A stretch of 64,000 bases of DNA from Sulfidibacter corallicola (GCF_017498545.1 NZ_CP071793.1:9666256-9730255), one strand, 5' to 3'; positions 35,869 through 45,011 are shown, numbered from the stretch's first letter. Numbers and translations are program-made. Notes: generated by a model not told the origin, from the sequence alone.

Positions 35869-38457
35869 CTAGAAAAGGGACCGAAACCGGAAACCGAATT
35901 CGCGCGGCGACTCATATACATAAGTCGGGATACCGCCCGTATCGGTACGTTCGTGAGAAATCACGTCCTCGTCGAGAACGTTGGTGCAGAAGAATTCGAT
36001 GTCGTAACGTTTGGTGCCGTATTTCAGGAAGAAATTCAACTTGGTGGCGCCATCCTGCAGATCGCTGTACAAGTCGGATTCGTTCGAGCTCAGGCCCAAG
36101 GTCGCGGCGCTGACCCCTTCCAGGTTCTCGTTGGTCAGGTGGTACTCGGAACGGTAGTAGGCGTTGATGGTCGGCGTCAGGGTGGCACCGCTGCGCATCG
36201 AGAAAATGTGGCTGTAGGTGGCGTTGAGCGTGAACTCGGGCGTGTTCTTGGGGGTGTTGCCCTCCCAGTTTTCGATGGGACAGGGCTGCCCATCGCCGAA
36301 CCGGGTATTGCAATCGACCGCGCTGGAACCCAGATACTCGCGGAATTCCGCGTCCACCCAGGTGAAGTAGCCGCTCAGTACGTTGCTGGGATCGGGCATC
36401 AGGCTGTACTCGAATTCGATACCCTGGACATCCAGGCCGTCGACGTTCAGGACCAGGAACTCGTTTTGGTCGGCGAAGACGTTGTCGTCCAGATCGACGA
36501 AACTGCCGCCGGCGCCGCAACCCGCATCCTGCTCGCCCGGATCGTCGGCATCGCCGTCGCCGTTGAGGTCGCAGAAGCGGTCGCCGAAGCCCAGGATCGA
36601 GGCTTCCTGCTTGTTCTTGAAGTCCATGTAGAAGTAATCCACGGCGTAGCGGAAGCGGCCGTTCATCAGGGTGCCCTTGGCGCCGATCTCGTAGCTGAGG
36701 TTTTCCTCGGGCTCGAGCGGGATCACCACCAGTTCGTTGGTGCGCAGCACGGTGATGCGGGTATCGAACAAGCCGGATTTGTGGCCGGTGGCCGCCGACA
36801 GGTACACCATCGTGTCGTCGTTGATCTGGAAATTGAATCCGCCGCGCCAATCGGTGTAGGCGAAATCCTTTTGGTTGGTCACGTCGTCGTAGCGACAATC
36901 CTGACCGTTCATCCCGGTGGTGGGATCGGCATCCAGGTCGCCGATGAGCGTCTGCGGGTTTTCGTTGCCGAGCGCGTTGGTGTTGTTACACGCATCGCTG
37001 CCCGTGAAGGGACCGTAGGAACCGCCGCCGCGGTTGCCGCGATCGTCCTCGGTGCGGCGAATGCCGGCGAACATGTTGAATTTGTCGTTGATCTGGTAGT
37101 TGAAGTCGGCGTAGGCCGCCTGGGACTCGGCGTAGATGTCGGGCTGGTGGAAGAGCACGTAGCCGAAGGGTTGGAAATCGACGCCGAAGGTGCGGGTGTT
37201 CTTCTCTTCGAAGTAATACAGACCGGCCGTCCACTGGAAGGGCCCGCCGTGAGCGGAGGTGAAGGTCAGGTCGTGACCGTCACTGGTGTTGGTCCAGGGT
37301 TCGTCGACGAAGACGATCTGAATGTCGATACCGCCGTCCAGATCTTGAATCATGGTCTGTTCGAACTCGCTGTGGCCATAGGTGTACTTGGCCGAGAACA
37401 CGTCTTCCATGTGGTATTCCATCACGGAGCGGAAGTTGTCGATGGTCATGTCCAGACGGGAGGGGTCACTGTTGACCGCGGTCCAGGGATCGCCGTCGAC
37501 GGCGGCGCGTTGCTCGGGCGAAAGGTATCTATCGCTCGGGATGCGGTTGCTGAGCAGTGATAGTGGGTTTCCTGGCGCTTTGTCCTCATAGAGTTCATAG
37601 GTGACATACCAATTGAAGGCGTCGCTGGGTTTCCAGTATGCACTCAAGCGAAACGCTTCGTTATCGCGTGAGCCCGGAGAACCCGGCGTCGTGTCCAAGG
37701 GATCGCCAAAGTTTTCGATATGGGTCGGGTTGATCCCGACGCCGAGGGGAATCACCGTATCGTCGCGAACCAGGTTGTAGGGCGTATCACGCTCGGCCTT
37801 TACATAGTTGGCTCGAAAGGCCAGCGTATCGTCGACCGGAATGTTGAGCATGGTACGGATGGCGCGTCCATTCTCGTTGGATGCTTCCAATTCGACACTC
37901 GCATCGAATTCGTCGAACGTCGGTCGTTTGGAAATGATGTTGATCGCACCGACGGAAGCGTTGCGACCCGACAAAGTTCCCTGCGGGCCGCGCGACACTT
38001 CGATGCGTTCGACGTCGTAGATCATCTGCAACGCGGCCTGGGCTCTGGCCGTGTAGACACCGTCTACGCTGAGGGCGACGTTCGGTTCTCCCGTTTCCAC
38101 ATAGGTGGAATTCCCGATGCCGCGCATGTTGATTTCGATGGAGCCTTGGCCGTCCGTGCCGGTATCTCGGATCTGGAGGCTGGGGATCAGGACGTTGAGC
38201 GTGGAAATATCCGCGACATTTTGAGTGGTCAATTGTTCTTGATCGACAGCGGTAATGGCAATGGGCGTTTTGGAAAGAAGTGTTGTGCGCCGGGTGGCCG
38301 TGACCACCATTTCTTCTACGACTTCTTCTTGAACTCCATCTTTCTTCTCTTCAGAATCCTCGGCACTGGTTTGAGCAAAGATGGGAGTGAAGAAGGAAAC
38401 AGAAACCGCAAAAGCGAAGGCAATACAACAAGGAGCAGAAAAAATGAAACGCAACAT
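35869..38457 (-). CDS. TonB-dependent outer-membrane receptor
   Basis: An 862-residue receptor with a Sec signal (about 1-28, ending FFTPIFA). A TonB-box-like region EEVVEEMVVTATRR is followed by the plug domain TPIAITAVDQEQL with RGPQGTLSGRNASVGAINI, and a 22-strand barrel ending in a C-terminal Phe (FGFRFRSLF). It would import glycan fragments, presumably xylo-oligosaccharides, energised by TonB-ExbBD. It is the first gene of the pentose operon, with its own consensus promoter overlapped by a LacI-type operator. AAGGAG lies 6 bases before the ATG. It is of the SusC-independent type, since no SusD is adjacent. Confidence 0.95.
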   Translation of the reverse strand: MLRFIFSAPCCIAFAFAVSVSFFTPIFAQTSAEDSEEKKDGVQEEVVEEMVVTATRRTTLLSKTPIAITAVDQEQLTTQNVADISTLNVLIPSLQIRDTGTDGQGSIEINMRGIGNSTYVETGEPNVALSVDGVYTARAQAALQMIYDVERIEVSRGPQGTLSGRNASVGAINIISKRPTFDEFDASVELEASNENGRAIRTMLNIPVDDTLAFRANYVKAERDTPYNLVRDDTVIPLGVGINPTHIENFGDPLDTTPGSPGSRDNEAFRLSAYWKPSDAFNWYVTYELYEDKAPGNPLSLLSNRIPSDRYLSPEQRAAVDGDPWTAVNSDPSRLDMTIDNFRSVMEYHMEDVFSAKYTYGHSEFEQTMIQDLDGGIDIQIVFVDEPWTNTSDGHDLTFTSAHGGPFQWTAGLYYFEEKNTRTFGVDFQPFGYVLFHQPDIYAESQAAYADFNYQINDKFNMFAGIRRTEDDRGNRGGGSYGPFTGSDACNNTNALGNENPQTLIGDLDADPTTGMNGQDCRYDDVTNQKDFAYTDWRGGFNFQINDDTMVYLSAATGHKSGLFDTRITVLRTNELVVIPLEPEENLSYEIGAKGTLMNGRFRYAVDYFYMDFKNKQEASILGFGDRFCDLNGDGDADDPGEQDAGCGAGGSFVDLDDNVFADQNEFLVLNVDGLDVQGIEFEYSLMPDPSNVLSGYFTWVDAEFREYLGSSAVDCNTRFGDGQPCPIENWEGNTPKNTPEFTLNATYSHIFSMRSGATLTPTINAYYRSEYHLTNENLEGVSAATLGLSSNESDLYSDLQDGATKLNFFLKYGTKRYDIEFFCTNVLDEDVISHERTDTGGIPTYVYESPREFGFRFRSLF

Positions 38458-38521
38458 GTCAGTCTCCTTGGGGTAGGTCGCGCCAACAAAAGGGCAATGG
38501 AGTGAGAAATGTGTGAGTTTT

Positions 38522-38535
38522 TGTTAGCGCTAACA
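38522..38535. promoter_or_regulatory. perfect palindromic LacI-type operator, site 2
   Basis: TGTTAGCGCTAACA is a perfect 14-base palindrome placed just downstream of the -10 element of the TonB-receptor promoter, over the predicted start site. This is the textbook position for repression. Confidence 0.85.
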
Positions 38536-38538
38536 TTA

Positions 38539-38567
38539 TGATTATCCAATTCAGTGACCTGTGTCAA
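38539..38567 (-). promoter_or_regulatory. sigma70 promoter of the TonB receptor/xylose operon
   Basis: On the minus strand, consensus TTGACA (plus coordinates 38562-38567) and TAATCA (38539-38544) are spaced by exactly 17 bases. The predicted start falls inside the operator at 38522-38535. Confidence 0.8.
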
Positions 38568-38696
38568 GAGACAAATATCGCCATGGCCAAAGCATCTCAC
38601 AGTGACGGGGTGGTTCACCGTTTTCGAGCCAAACCTCGCGAAAAATCACAAAAAATCGGCTGTCGCCAGGCTTCGCGGCCCCATTGGCCCGTGAAA

Positions 38697-38710
38697 TGGT
38701 AGCGCTTACA
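38697..38710. promoter_or_regulatory. possible auxiliary LacI-type operator, site 3
   Basis: TGGTAGCGCTTACA matches 12 of 14 positions of the palindrome. It lies 175 bases upstream of site 2 and could support looping. Confidence 0.5.
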
Positions 38711-38921
38711 CCGTTCGGCGGAGGCGGTCCGACGTTCCCGTGACACGATCTGGGCCGTGTTCACATGATCGATGCCCACGGCCATCCCTCCAGGATGAGC
38801 CCGGGACACCCACCATCCAAACGCGGGTTTGATGCCAAGGGCCGTCCCCTCGGAAATGGCCGTGAACGGTGACCACCCGAGCATTCGGTCGATCGGTTTT
38901 CATGACCGGCCCAGCGCCGGA

Positions 38922-40010
38922 CTACTCGACGACGGTGGGAACCACCCGCGGTTTGGCCACCGAATCCCGTAACATCAGATCGAAATGTAGCTCGGTCTGC
39001 ACGGGCATCTCCCCGTCGCGGATCTTGCCGGGATTGAGTTGCGGCACCAACATGTCGATCGAGGCTCGCGCCATCTCGGCGATCGGCTGGCGTACCGTCG
39101 TCAGGGCCGGCCAGATGATCGTCGCGACCGGCGTATCGTCAAAACCAACGACAGATAACTCGTCCGGAATGCGTAAGTTGTGCTTTTGGGCATTGGCGTA
39201 TACGGCCGCCGCCATATCGTCGTTGCTGGCGAAGATCGCGGTGGGCGGTCGCTCGGCGGAGAGCAACCGCTCGGCCGCCACGAAGCCGGACTTGTAGGAG
39301 TAGAAACCCTGGACCACGCGAAATTCGTCGACGGGAATGCCCATCGCCTCGAAGGCATCGCTGAAACCCTGGAAACGCAGGCGGCTGGACTCCTGGTTGG
39401 GGTGCCCGCAAATGAAGCCGATGTCCCGATGACCCGCGTCCAGCAAATGCTGGGTGACCTCGCGGGCGGCGCGGCGATCGTCCATGAAGACCACCGGCGA
39501 TCCGGCACGTTGGGTGCCAGGCGAAATGCGAACATGCGGTATTTCGTTTTGTTTCAGTACGTCGAGCACGCGCTCGTCGTCACAGACCGGGGGCGGCACG
39601 ATGACGCCGTCCAGGTTCGAATCGCTGATCTGTTGTTTCATCTTCTCGGCCCACTGCAGGGAGTCCGAGCCGCAGCTCTGGACCACCAGGTGGTAACCCA
39701 CCTGATTGCAGCGATCCAAGGCCCCGATGAGGAGCTCGCTCATGTACCCCGCACTGGGGTTATCACAAATCAAACCAATATAATAGGATCGGGATGTGGC
39801 GAGGTTTCGGGCCGAGATGTTGGGCCGATAACCCAATTCCTTGACCGCCGCCATGACGCGTTCGCGGGTTGCCTCTCGAACGGACGATTCGTTGTTGAGC
39901 ACGCGCGACACGGTCATCATCGACATGCCCACGTGCTCTGCCACATCGCGCATCGTCACGGTTCCATTGGTTCCGCCATTGCCGTGTGTACGGTTTCGTT
40001 TCCGACTCAA
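38922..40010 (-). CDS. LacI-family transcriptional regulator of the pentose locus
   Basis: A 362-residue repressor. The N-terminal helix-turn-helix reads TMRDVAEHVGMSMMTVSRVLNN, with the hinge ELGYRPNISARNLATSRS, followed by a periplasmic-binding-protein-like effector domain (IGLICDNPSAGYMSELLIGA, VVFMDDRRAAREVTQHLL, IFASNDDMAAAVYA, VVGFDDTPVATIIWPALTTV). It presumably binds TGTTAGCGCTAACA sites around the locus and is released by xylose or a xylo-oligomer; the ligand is inference. TTG 40010 is taken as start, with a weak GGGGG upstream; an internal Met at 39953 would cut into the helix-turn-helix. An operator-like site lies 22 bases upstream of its start, which suggests autoregulation. Confidence 0.93.
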   Translation of the reverse strand: MSRKRNRTHGNGGTNGTVTMRDVAEHVGMSMMTVSRVLNNESSVREATRERVMAAVKELGYRPNISARNLATSRSYYIGLICDNPSAGYMSELLIGALDRCNQVGYHLVVQSCGSDSLQWAEKMKQQISDSNLDGVIVPPPVCDDERVLDVLKQNEIPHVRISPGTQRAGSPVVFMDDRRAAREVTQHLLDAGHRDIGFICGHPNQESSRLRFQGFSDAFEAMGIPVDEFRVVQGFYSYKSGFVAAERLLSAERPPTAIFASNDDMAAAVYANAQKHNLRIPDELSVVGFDDTPVATIIWPALTTVRQPIAEMARASIDMLVPQLNPGKIRDGEMPVQTELHFDLMLRDSVAKPRVVPTVVE

Positions 40011-40031
40011 GAAAACCCCCGAATGTCATTC

Positions 40032-40051
40032 TGTTAACGCTCACGCTAACA
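40032..40051. promoter_or_regulatory. operator-like site upstream of the lacI-type gene, site 4
   Basis: TGTTAACGCTCACGCTAACA carries two outward-facing half sites (TGTTAACG and CGCTAACA) with four more central bases than the 14-base palindrome. TTGACA lies just upstream on the minus strand, at plus positions 40061-40066 (TGTCAA). Confidence 0.6.
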
Positions 40052-40298
40052 CATTTTTGTCAAAATGCCACACTTCAACACGAACGCCATCCCCAAATCC
40101 GGCAGTCGGAAAAGGGAAAACGGGCCCCATGAGACCCCGCCATGGACACCAACGGGACATCCCATGTTTCGGCGGAGGGTTCGGCTTCGATCGAGAATGT
40201 CCAGGAAGGCCTCCCCTCCTCCGCGATTCGTGTTTGAATGAATGAAACGCGACCATTGTTCGTTAATGATACTTGATTGGAATCCCCTTGGAGTCATG

Positions 40299-41987
40299 AT
40301 GTTTACCTATGTCACGCGATCGTGTTTGTTCTGTTTTTTCATCACCCTTTTCGGCGTCCCGGTGTTTGCCCAGGAGACTGCCGAGGAAACGCTGCCGATC
40401 GAGATGATCGAGAAGGCCCACCAGGTGCTCGGCCTGCCCTTTACGGCGGAAGAGCGCACCTTGATGGCCGAGGATTTGGCCGAACAGCGAAAATCTCTGG
40501 CGGCCTTGCGCAAGGTTTCCTTGGAGAACGAGGTCCCGCCCTCCTTGTTTTTCGACCCGCGGGCCATCGTCGCCCCACCGGCACAGAAGGACGCCAAACC
40601 GGCCTGGTCCGATCCTGGACCGGTGAAGCGTCCCGAGAATCTGGAAGACCTGGCCTTCGCCTCGGTCGGCACGCTCGCCAAGCTGATCGAGACCCGCAAG
40701 GTGACCTCGCTCGAGCTGACCGAGCTCTTCATCGCCCGCCTGGAAAAGCACGGCCCCACCTTGAAAGCCGTGGTGACCCTGACGAAGGCGCGCGCACGGG
40801 AGGCGGCCCGCCGTGCGGATGCGGAAATCGCGGCCGGCAAGTATCGCGGCCCGTTGCACGGCATGCCCTACGGCGCCAAGGACCTCTACGCGGTGCAGGG
40901 CTACCCGACGACCTGGGGCGCCAAACCCTACAAGGATCAGGTCATCGACGACACGGCCGAGGTGGTTCGCCGCCTCGACCGGGCCGGCGCGGTCCTGGTC
41001 GCCAAGCTGTCCCTGGGCGCCCTGGCCTGGGGTGACGTCTGGTTCGACGGCATGACCCGCAATCCCTGGGACCTGGAGCAAGGCTCGAGCGGCTCCTCGG
41101 CCGGTTCGGCCTCGGCGGTGGCGGCCGGCCTGGTGCCCTTCGCCCTCGGCTCGGAGACCTGGGGCTCGATCGTCTCGCCCTCCGACACCTGCGGCGTTAC
41201 CGGCCTGCGGCCCAGCTTCGGTGCGGTCAGTCGCGCCGGTGCGATGGCGCTGAGCTGGTCGATGGACAAAGTCGGGCCCATGGCGCGTACGGTCGAGGAC
41301 TGCGCCATCGTGTTCGAGACCATTCGCGGGGTGGACCCGATGGACCCGACCACGCGTTCGGCCCCCTTCCCCTACCGTGCCGACCTACCCATGAACAAAG
41401 TCACCCTCGGGTACGTGCCGGCCATGTTCGAGGGTGATGGCCCGGAGAAGGACATCGACCGCAAGACCCTGGCGCATCTGCGGAATTTGGGTGTCACCCT
41501 GAAACCGATCGAGCTACCGAACCTGCCGATCCGGGAAATGGCCATCATCTTGAGTGCCGAGGCGGCCGCGGCCTTCAACGACCTGACCCTCTCCAACCGC
41601 GACGACGAACTGGTCCGCCAGATCCGATGGGCATGGCCCAACGCGTTCCGCTCGGCCCGCACCATTCCCGCGGTGGAATACATTCACGCCAACCGGATCC
41701 GCACCCAGGTGATTCAGCAGATGGACCGACTTTTGAAGGGACTGGACGGCTACGTCGCGCCCAGCTTCGAAGGCGACAGCCTGCTGCTCACCAATTTGAC
41801 GGGCCATCCCTGCGTGGTGCTGCCCAACGGATTTGCGGAAGCGAACAAACCTCGCAGCGTCAGTTTCATCGGTCAGATGGACGGCGAAGCGAAAATCCTG
41901 GCGATCGCCCGCGCCTACCAAAACAAGATCGACGCCCACAAGCGCCGCCCACCGGGTTTCGACCCCGCCAAAATCGTCAAAAACTGA
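40299..41987 (+). CDS. secreted amidase-signature hydrolase
   Basis: A 562-residue amidase with a Sec signal (FTYVTRSCLFCFFITLFGVPVFA). The Ser-cisSer-Lys triad is visible: Lys in GMPYGAKDLY, and the two serines in QGSSGSSAGSASAVAAGLVP, preceded by WDLEQ. An N-terminal helical extension of about 110 residues precedes the catalytic core, and CGVTGLRPSFGAVSR is the next family motif. Exported members cleave amides such as peptides or acylated amines; the substrate is not evident, and GatA is excluded by the signal peptide and context. Of two adjacent ATGs, 40299 is 5 bases from GGAG and is preferred over 40296. It is divergent from the lacI-type gene. Confidence 0.9.
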   Translation: MFTYVTRSCLFCFFITLFGVPVFAQETAEETLPIEMIEKAHQVLGLPFTAEERTLMAEDLAEQRKSLAALRKVSLENEVPPSLFFDPRAIVAPPAQKDAKPAWSDPGPVKRPENLEDLAFASVGTLAKLIETRKVTSLELTELFIARLEKHGPTLKAVVTLTKARAREAARRADAEIAAGKYRGPLHGMPYGAKDLYAVQGYPTTWGAKPYKDQVIDDTAEVVRRLDRAGAVLVAKLSLGALAWGDVWFDGMTRNPWDLEQGSSGSSAGSASAVAAGLVPFALGSETWGSIVSPSDTCGVTGLRPSFGAVSRAGAMALSWSMDKVGPMARTVEDCAIVFETIRGVDPMDPTTRSAPFPYRADLPMNKVTLGYVPAMFEGDGPEKDIDRKTLAHLRNLGVTLKPIELPNLPIREMAIILSAEAAAAFNDLTLSNRDDELVRQIRWAWPNAFRSARTIPAVEYIHANRIRTQVIQQMDRLLKGLDGYVAPSFEGDSLLLTNLTGHPCVVLPNGFAEANKPRSVSFIGQMDGEAKILAIARAYQNKIDAHKRRPPGFDPAKIVKN

Positions 41988-42044
41988 CGGAAGGAGTCAT
42001 GGTGCTTCGCTCCGAGCCACACCGAAAATCGTGGTTCGGGGTGA

Positions 42045-42345
42045 GGCAGGATTTTTACCGCAGAGTCGCCGGCCTGGGCGGCGACTCTTATGCAACAAAC
42101 TCTGTAAAGCTCGAAGGTAAAGATAAAAAACTAAAAAGGCGGATGTGCAGGGAGTTCGTCGAAAAATGTCGGCCCGGCGGGCCAACTTACTGCAACGACG
42201 CCCCTCTCACAAATGCGGGAACTCCCAAACGATTCGCTTCGATTAGTTACCCACCTGAAACCCGGGCCCCCGGCCTGGGCGGCGACTCTGTGGTAAAAAA
42301 ACTCATATCGCATCGAAATGTCGGGCTGGCAGGCATACAGGCCCT
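42045..42345. repeat. dispersed GC-hairpin repeat, copy 5, nested in a second duplicated phrase
   Basis: The core, in inverted orientation to that at 20.8 kb, reads AAATGTCGGCCCGGCGGGCC, then AACTTACTGCAACGACGCC and AATGCGGGAACTCCC (about 42165-42230). It is bracketed by two copies of GCCGGCCTGGGCGGCGACTC at about 42070 and 42270. No gene was found between the amidase and cobB genes. Confidence 0.75.
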
Positions 42346-42349
42346 GCGC

Positions 42350-43732
42350 TCAGGTCGGGCGCGCCCGGATACAGGCGGCGACCAGATGGCGCGGCACCTC
42401 CGGACAAAGCGCCCAGTGGCCGTGCACGTAACTCGCGAGCAGACTCCCCCGCTGCCAACCCTCTCGCCAGGAGCCGGTTGCGTCGCCCATCCGGCAGTAG
42501 GCCCCCTGGCCCGCGTCTTCGCCAGGCTCGTACTTCGAGTAGCGGAACTGGTGGCCGCGGAACCGGGTTCCCGCAGGGCCCAGCGGCGAATCGCACCGAG
42601 TCTCCACCTCCACGTAGCCCAGGGCCTGGAGCCGCTCGCACATCTCGACCACTCCTGGCAACAGTCCGAACATGACATGGGATCGACCATCCAGGGTCAC
42701 GAGCCGCTCGGCCAGGGCCATCAGGCCGCCACACTCGGCGTAGATCGGTTTGCCCGCCCGGTGAAATGCCTGAACCTCGGCCCGCATCGCGCCGTTGCGT
42801 GCCAAACGGTCGGCCACCAGCTCCGGATACCCGCCACCGAAGTAGAGCCCGTCCGCCGCGGGCAGGCGCTGATCGGCGACCGGCGAGAAAAATACCAGTT
42901 CGGCCCCGGCCGCCTCCAACAGCGCCAGGTTCTCGGGATAATAAAAGGAGAAAGCTTCGTCGCGGGCTACCCCGATGCGGCACGTCACGGCTTTTGCCGG
43001 CGCCTGCTCGTGGCGCCCGACGGTCAAGCCGGGCGCTTCCCGGGCCAGGGTCAGGATCCGATCCAGGTCGAGGCCGGCTTCGGCACGCCGAGCCCATAGG
43101 TCGATCGCATGCTCGGGAAGGCTCTTCTCGTCGGCGCTGCGCAAGCCAAGGTGACGCTCCGCGAAGCGGCCGTCGTCCTCGGCGGAGAACCCGCCGACCA
43201 ACGCGAGCTTCGCATCGACCCGACGCAACAAATCCAAGTGGGCCGGACCCCCGAGTCGATTGGCGATCCACCCCGCAAGCGGCACTTGGGGATCGAAGGA
43301 AGCGAAACCGAGCGTTGCCGCCGCAGCGGAGCGCGCCATCGCCGATGCGTCGATGACCAGCAGGGTCGGCGCCGCCAGCCACTTGGCGAGTTCGGCGGTG
43401 GAGCCCGTTTCCGCGTCGGGGGCCAGGCCGTCGTACAAGCCCATCATGCCTTCGATCAGGGCGATGTCGGCATCGGCCACACCGGCAGCGAAGGTCCGCA
43501 GCACCGACTCGCGGCCCATCATCCAGCCGTCGAGGTTGTGGACGGTTCGACCACATACCCGCCGATGGTAACCGGGGTCCAGATAATCGGGCCCGCATTT
43601 GAAACAGGCGACGCGCAGGCCGCGCCGTCGAAGCGCTGCAGCCAGGGCCAGGGTCACGGTGGTCTTGCCGACCCCGCTCGATACGCCCGCCACAACGAGA
43701 CGCGGGGTGGTCAGACGCTCTTTTTCAGGCAT
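42350..43732 (-). CDS. cobB: cobyrinate a,c-diamide synthase
   Basis: A 460-residue ATP-dependent glutamine amidotransferase of cobalamin biosynthesis (CobB/CbiA type). The N-terminal dethiobiotin-synthetase-like domain has the P-loop VSSGVGKTTVT, FKCGPDYLDPGYH and LIEGMMGLYDG. The C-terminal class I-like GATase domain has GGGYPELVADRL, the nucleophile in YAECGGLMALAERL, and the late HGH motif SYVHGHWALCP. ATG 43732 has GGAG 8 bases upstream. No other corrinoid genes are in view. It lies downstream of a cytochrome c and GH25 gene on the same strand and may be co-transcribed. Confidence 0.95.
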   Translation of the reverse strand: MPEKERLTTPRLVVAGVSSGVGKTTVTLALAAALRRRGLRVACFKCGPDYLDPGYHRRVCGRTVHNLDGWMMGRESVLRTFAAGVADADIALIEGMMGLYDGLAPDAETGSTAELAKWLAAPTLLVIDASAMARSAAAATLGFASFDPQVPLAGWIANRLGGPAHLDLLRRVDAKLALVGGFSAEDDGRFAERHLGLRSADEKSLPEHAIDLWARRAEAGLDLDRILTLAREAPGLTVGRHEQAPAKAVTCRIGVARDEAFSFYYPENLALLEAAGAELVFFSPVADQRLPAADGLYFGGGYPELVADRLARNGAMRAEVQAFHRAGKPIYAECGGLMALAERLVTLDGRSHVMFGLLPGVVEMCERLQALGYVEVETRCDSPLGPAGTRFRGHQFRYSKYEPGEDAGQGAYCRMGDATGSWREGWQRGSLLASYVHGHWALCPEVPRHLVAACIRARPT

Positions 43733-43828
43733 GTCGCTCACTCCATCACGCGCATGAATCGCGGAATCACGTCCCCCGGATCGTCGGGGCAACGCCGTCC
43801 CACCTCGATCGGACGGATCGTCGCCATC

Positions 43829-44278
43829 TCACTGTTTGGCAGGCAGAGGTGGCGGCAGCTCTTTCAACGGCTTGCGCCGAAGAGACCCTTCGCGATCACC
43901 GTAATTCGTGGCCAGATAGTCGACGACCGCCTTTTCCACGTCGGGAGCGAGGGCCCACAAGCCCTGCTTGGCCTGCATCCAACGAATCAGGTGGAGCCAG
44001 CGATGGGCGTCGCCGCGAAACTGCAGGATCAAATTGGCCGAGTGACAGGGCGTGCAGTTGGCGCGCACCCACACCACGCCCTCGGCCTCGATCAAACCGT
44101 CCGGTCCCACCTTTGGCGTGGCCGCAGCCTCGGGTTCGTGCTTGGCCTTTACCTGATGCGCAAACAGCGACACGGAACTCGACAAGACGATCAGCCCCAC
44201 CAAAACGAACAGGATCAGCGCGTCGTGCCGCATGGAGATGAGCCGAGGCTCGGCCCCATGCTCAGGGAAGGGTTTCAC
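43829..44278 (-). CDS. small membrane-anchored monohaem cytochrome c
   Basis: A 149-residue protein. An N-terminal hydrophobic segment (ALILFVLVGLIVLSSSVSLFA, about 20-40) acts as signal or anchor. The haem site is CTPCH at 75-79. A downstream Met (RWMQAKQGLWAL) and the ending APDVEKAVVDYLATNYGD fit small class I cytochromes that serve periplasmic oxidoreductases. The C-terminus is Pro/Lys-rich. GTG 44278, with GAGG 9 bases upstream, overlaps the last codons of the GH25 gene; ATG 44233 is an alternative without SD. The redox partner is not in the window. Confidence 0.8.
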   Translation of the reverse strand: MKPFPEHGAEPRLISMRHDALILFVLVGLIVLSSSVSLFAHQVKAKHEPEAAATPKVGPDGLIEAEGVVWVRANCTPCHSANLILQFRGDAHRWLHLIRWMQAKQGLWALAPDVEKAVVDYLATNYGDREGSLRRKPLKELPPPLPAKQ

Positions 44279-45011
44279 GTTTCAAATCCTCGAGCGTGCC
44301 CGGATACCGGTTCAGGTCCACATCTTTCTCGATGCCCGCCACGCTCTGGTTTTCCGCGTATTGCCAAATCCACCAGGAGGACCAGCCATTGGGCAGTGTG
44401 GGCGTGTCCACCTCGTACTGGGCCAACCAAAGCTTGTAATCCGCGAAGGATTCACTGCCGAAATTCGCGTTCCAAAAATTTTGATCGGTGTAGATCACCG
44501 GTTTGATCCCGTAGTGGTTTTCCAGCAGGGTCAAGAAGGTGCGCAGATTGGTGGCCAACGTGGTTTGATCGGTTCCTGTGCCAATCGATTCCACATCCAC
44601 GACCGGGGGCAGATCGCCCTTTTGGAGCGATACGTTGTCGATGAAATTCCGAGCCTGGGTATCAGGCGCGTCACTGGTCACATAAAAGTGGTAGGCACCG
44701 CGCACGATGCCGGCCTCCGCCATGCCGGACATGTTGGTCACGAGGGTCGGGTCCACCCAGTCGTCGCCTTCGGTGGCCTTGGTGAAGGCGAACCGGTATC
44801 CGTCGCCATAGACATCGCTCCACGTGACGGTACCGCTGAAGTGCGATACATCCACGCCCAGGGTGAGCGGTGCGTTCTGATTGCCGGGATCCTGTTCGGT
44901 CGGATGAGTCTCGGTCGTCGGCGTGGAGGAGGAACCGGAACCACAGCCAAGCACGAAAAGGGCCAATAGAAGAACCCACCATCGGTGTGCGGATGCAGAC
45001 TTTACCGTCAT
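44262..45011 (-). CDS. GH25 lysozyme-like lipoprotein
   Basis: A 249-residue lipoprotein with lipobox VLGC (Cys23) followed by a Ser/Thr/Pro linker. The GH25 muramidase fold starts with LGVDVSHFSG (Asp54). It continues with FAFTKATEGDDWVDP, GAYHFYVTSDAPDTQARNF, the catalytic DVE pair (Asp139, Glu141) in PPVVDVES, and IYTDQNFWN, and ends WIWQYAENQSVAGIEKDVDLNRY. It would cut the glycan strands of peptidoglycan in the periplasm or at the surface. ATG 45011 follows a weak GGGGG. The 3' end overlaps the cytochrome gene. Confidence 0.92.
   Translation of the reverse strand: MTVKSASAHRWWVLLLALFVLGCGSGSSSTPTTETHPTEQDPGNQNAPLTLGVDVSHFSGTVTWSDVYGDGYRFAFTKATEGDDWVDPTLVTNMSGMAEAGIVRGAYHFYVTSDAPDTQARNFIDNVSLQKGDLPPVVDVESIGTGTDQTTLATNLRTFLTLLENHYGIKPVIYTDQNFWNANFGSESFADYKLWLAQYEVDTPTLPNGWSSWWIWQYAENQSVAGIEKDVDLNRYPGTLEDLKRETLP

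Larger units (their letters stand above)
38458..38921. other. control region between the TonB receptor gene and the lacI-type gene, with repeat B copy
   Basis: Besides the promoter and two operators, 38780-38820 carries a copy of repeat family B (GGCCATCCCTCCAGGATGAG, then CCCGGGACACCCACCATCC) shared with 27716-27757. No gene was recognised in the rest. Confidence 0.6.

Noticed and set aside
42350..43732. A cobalamin biosynthesis operon
   Set aside because: Only cobB is corrinoid-related; its neighbours are a cytochrome c and a lysozyme, and no cobalamin riboswitch was seen.
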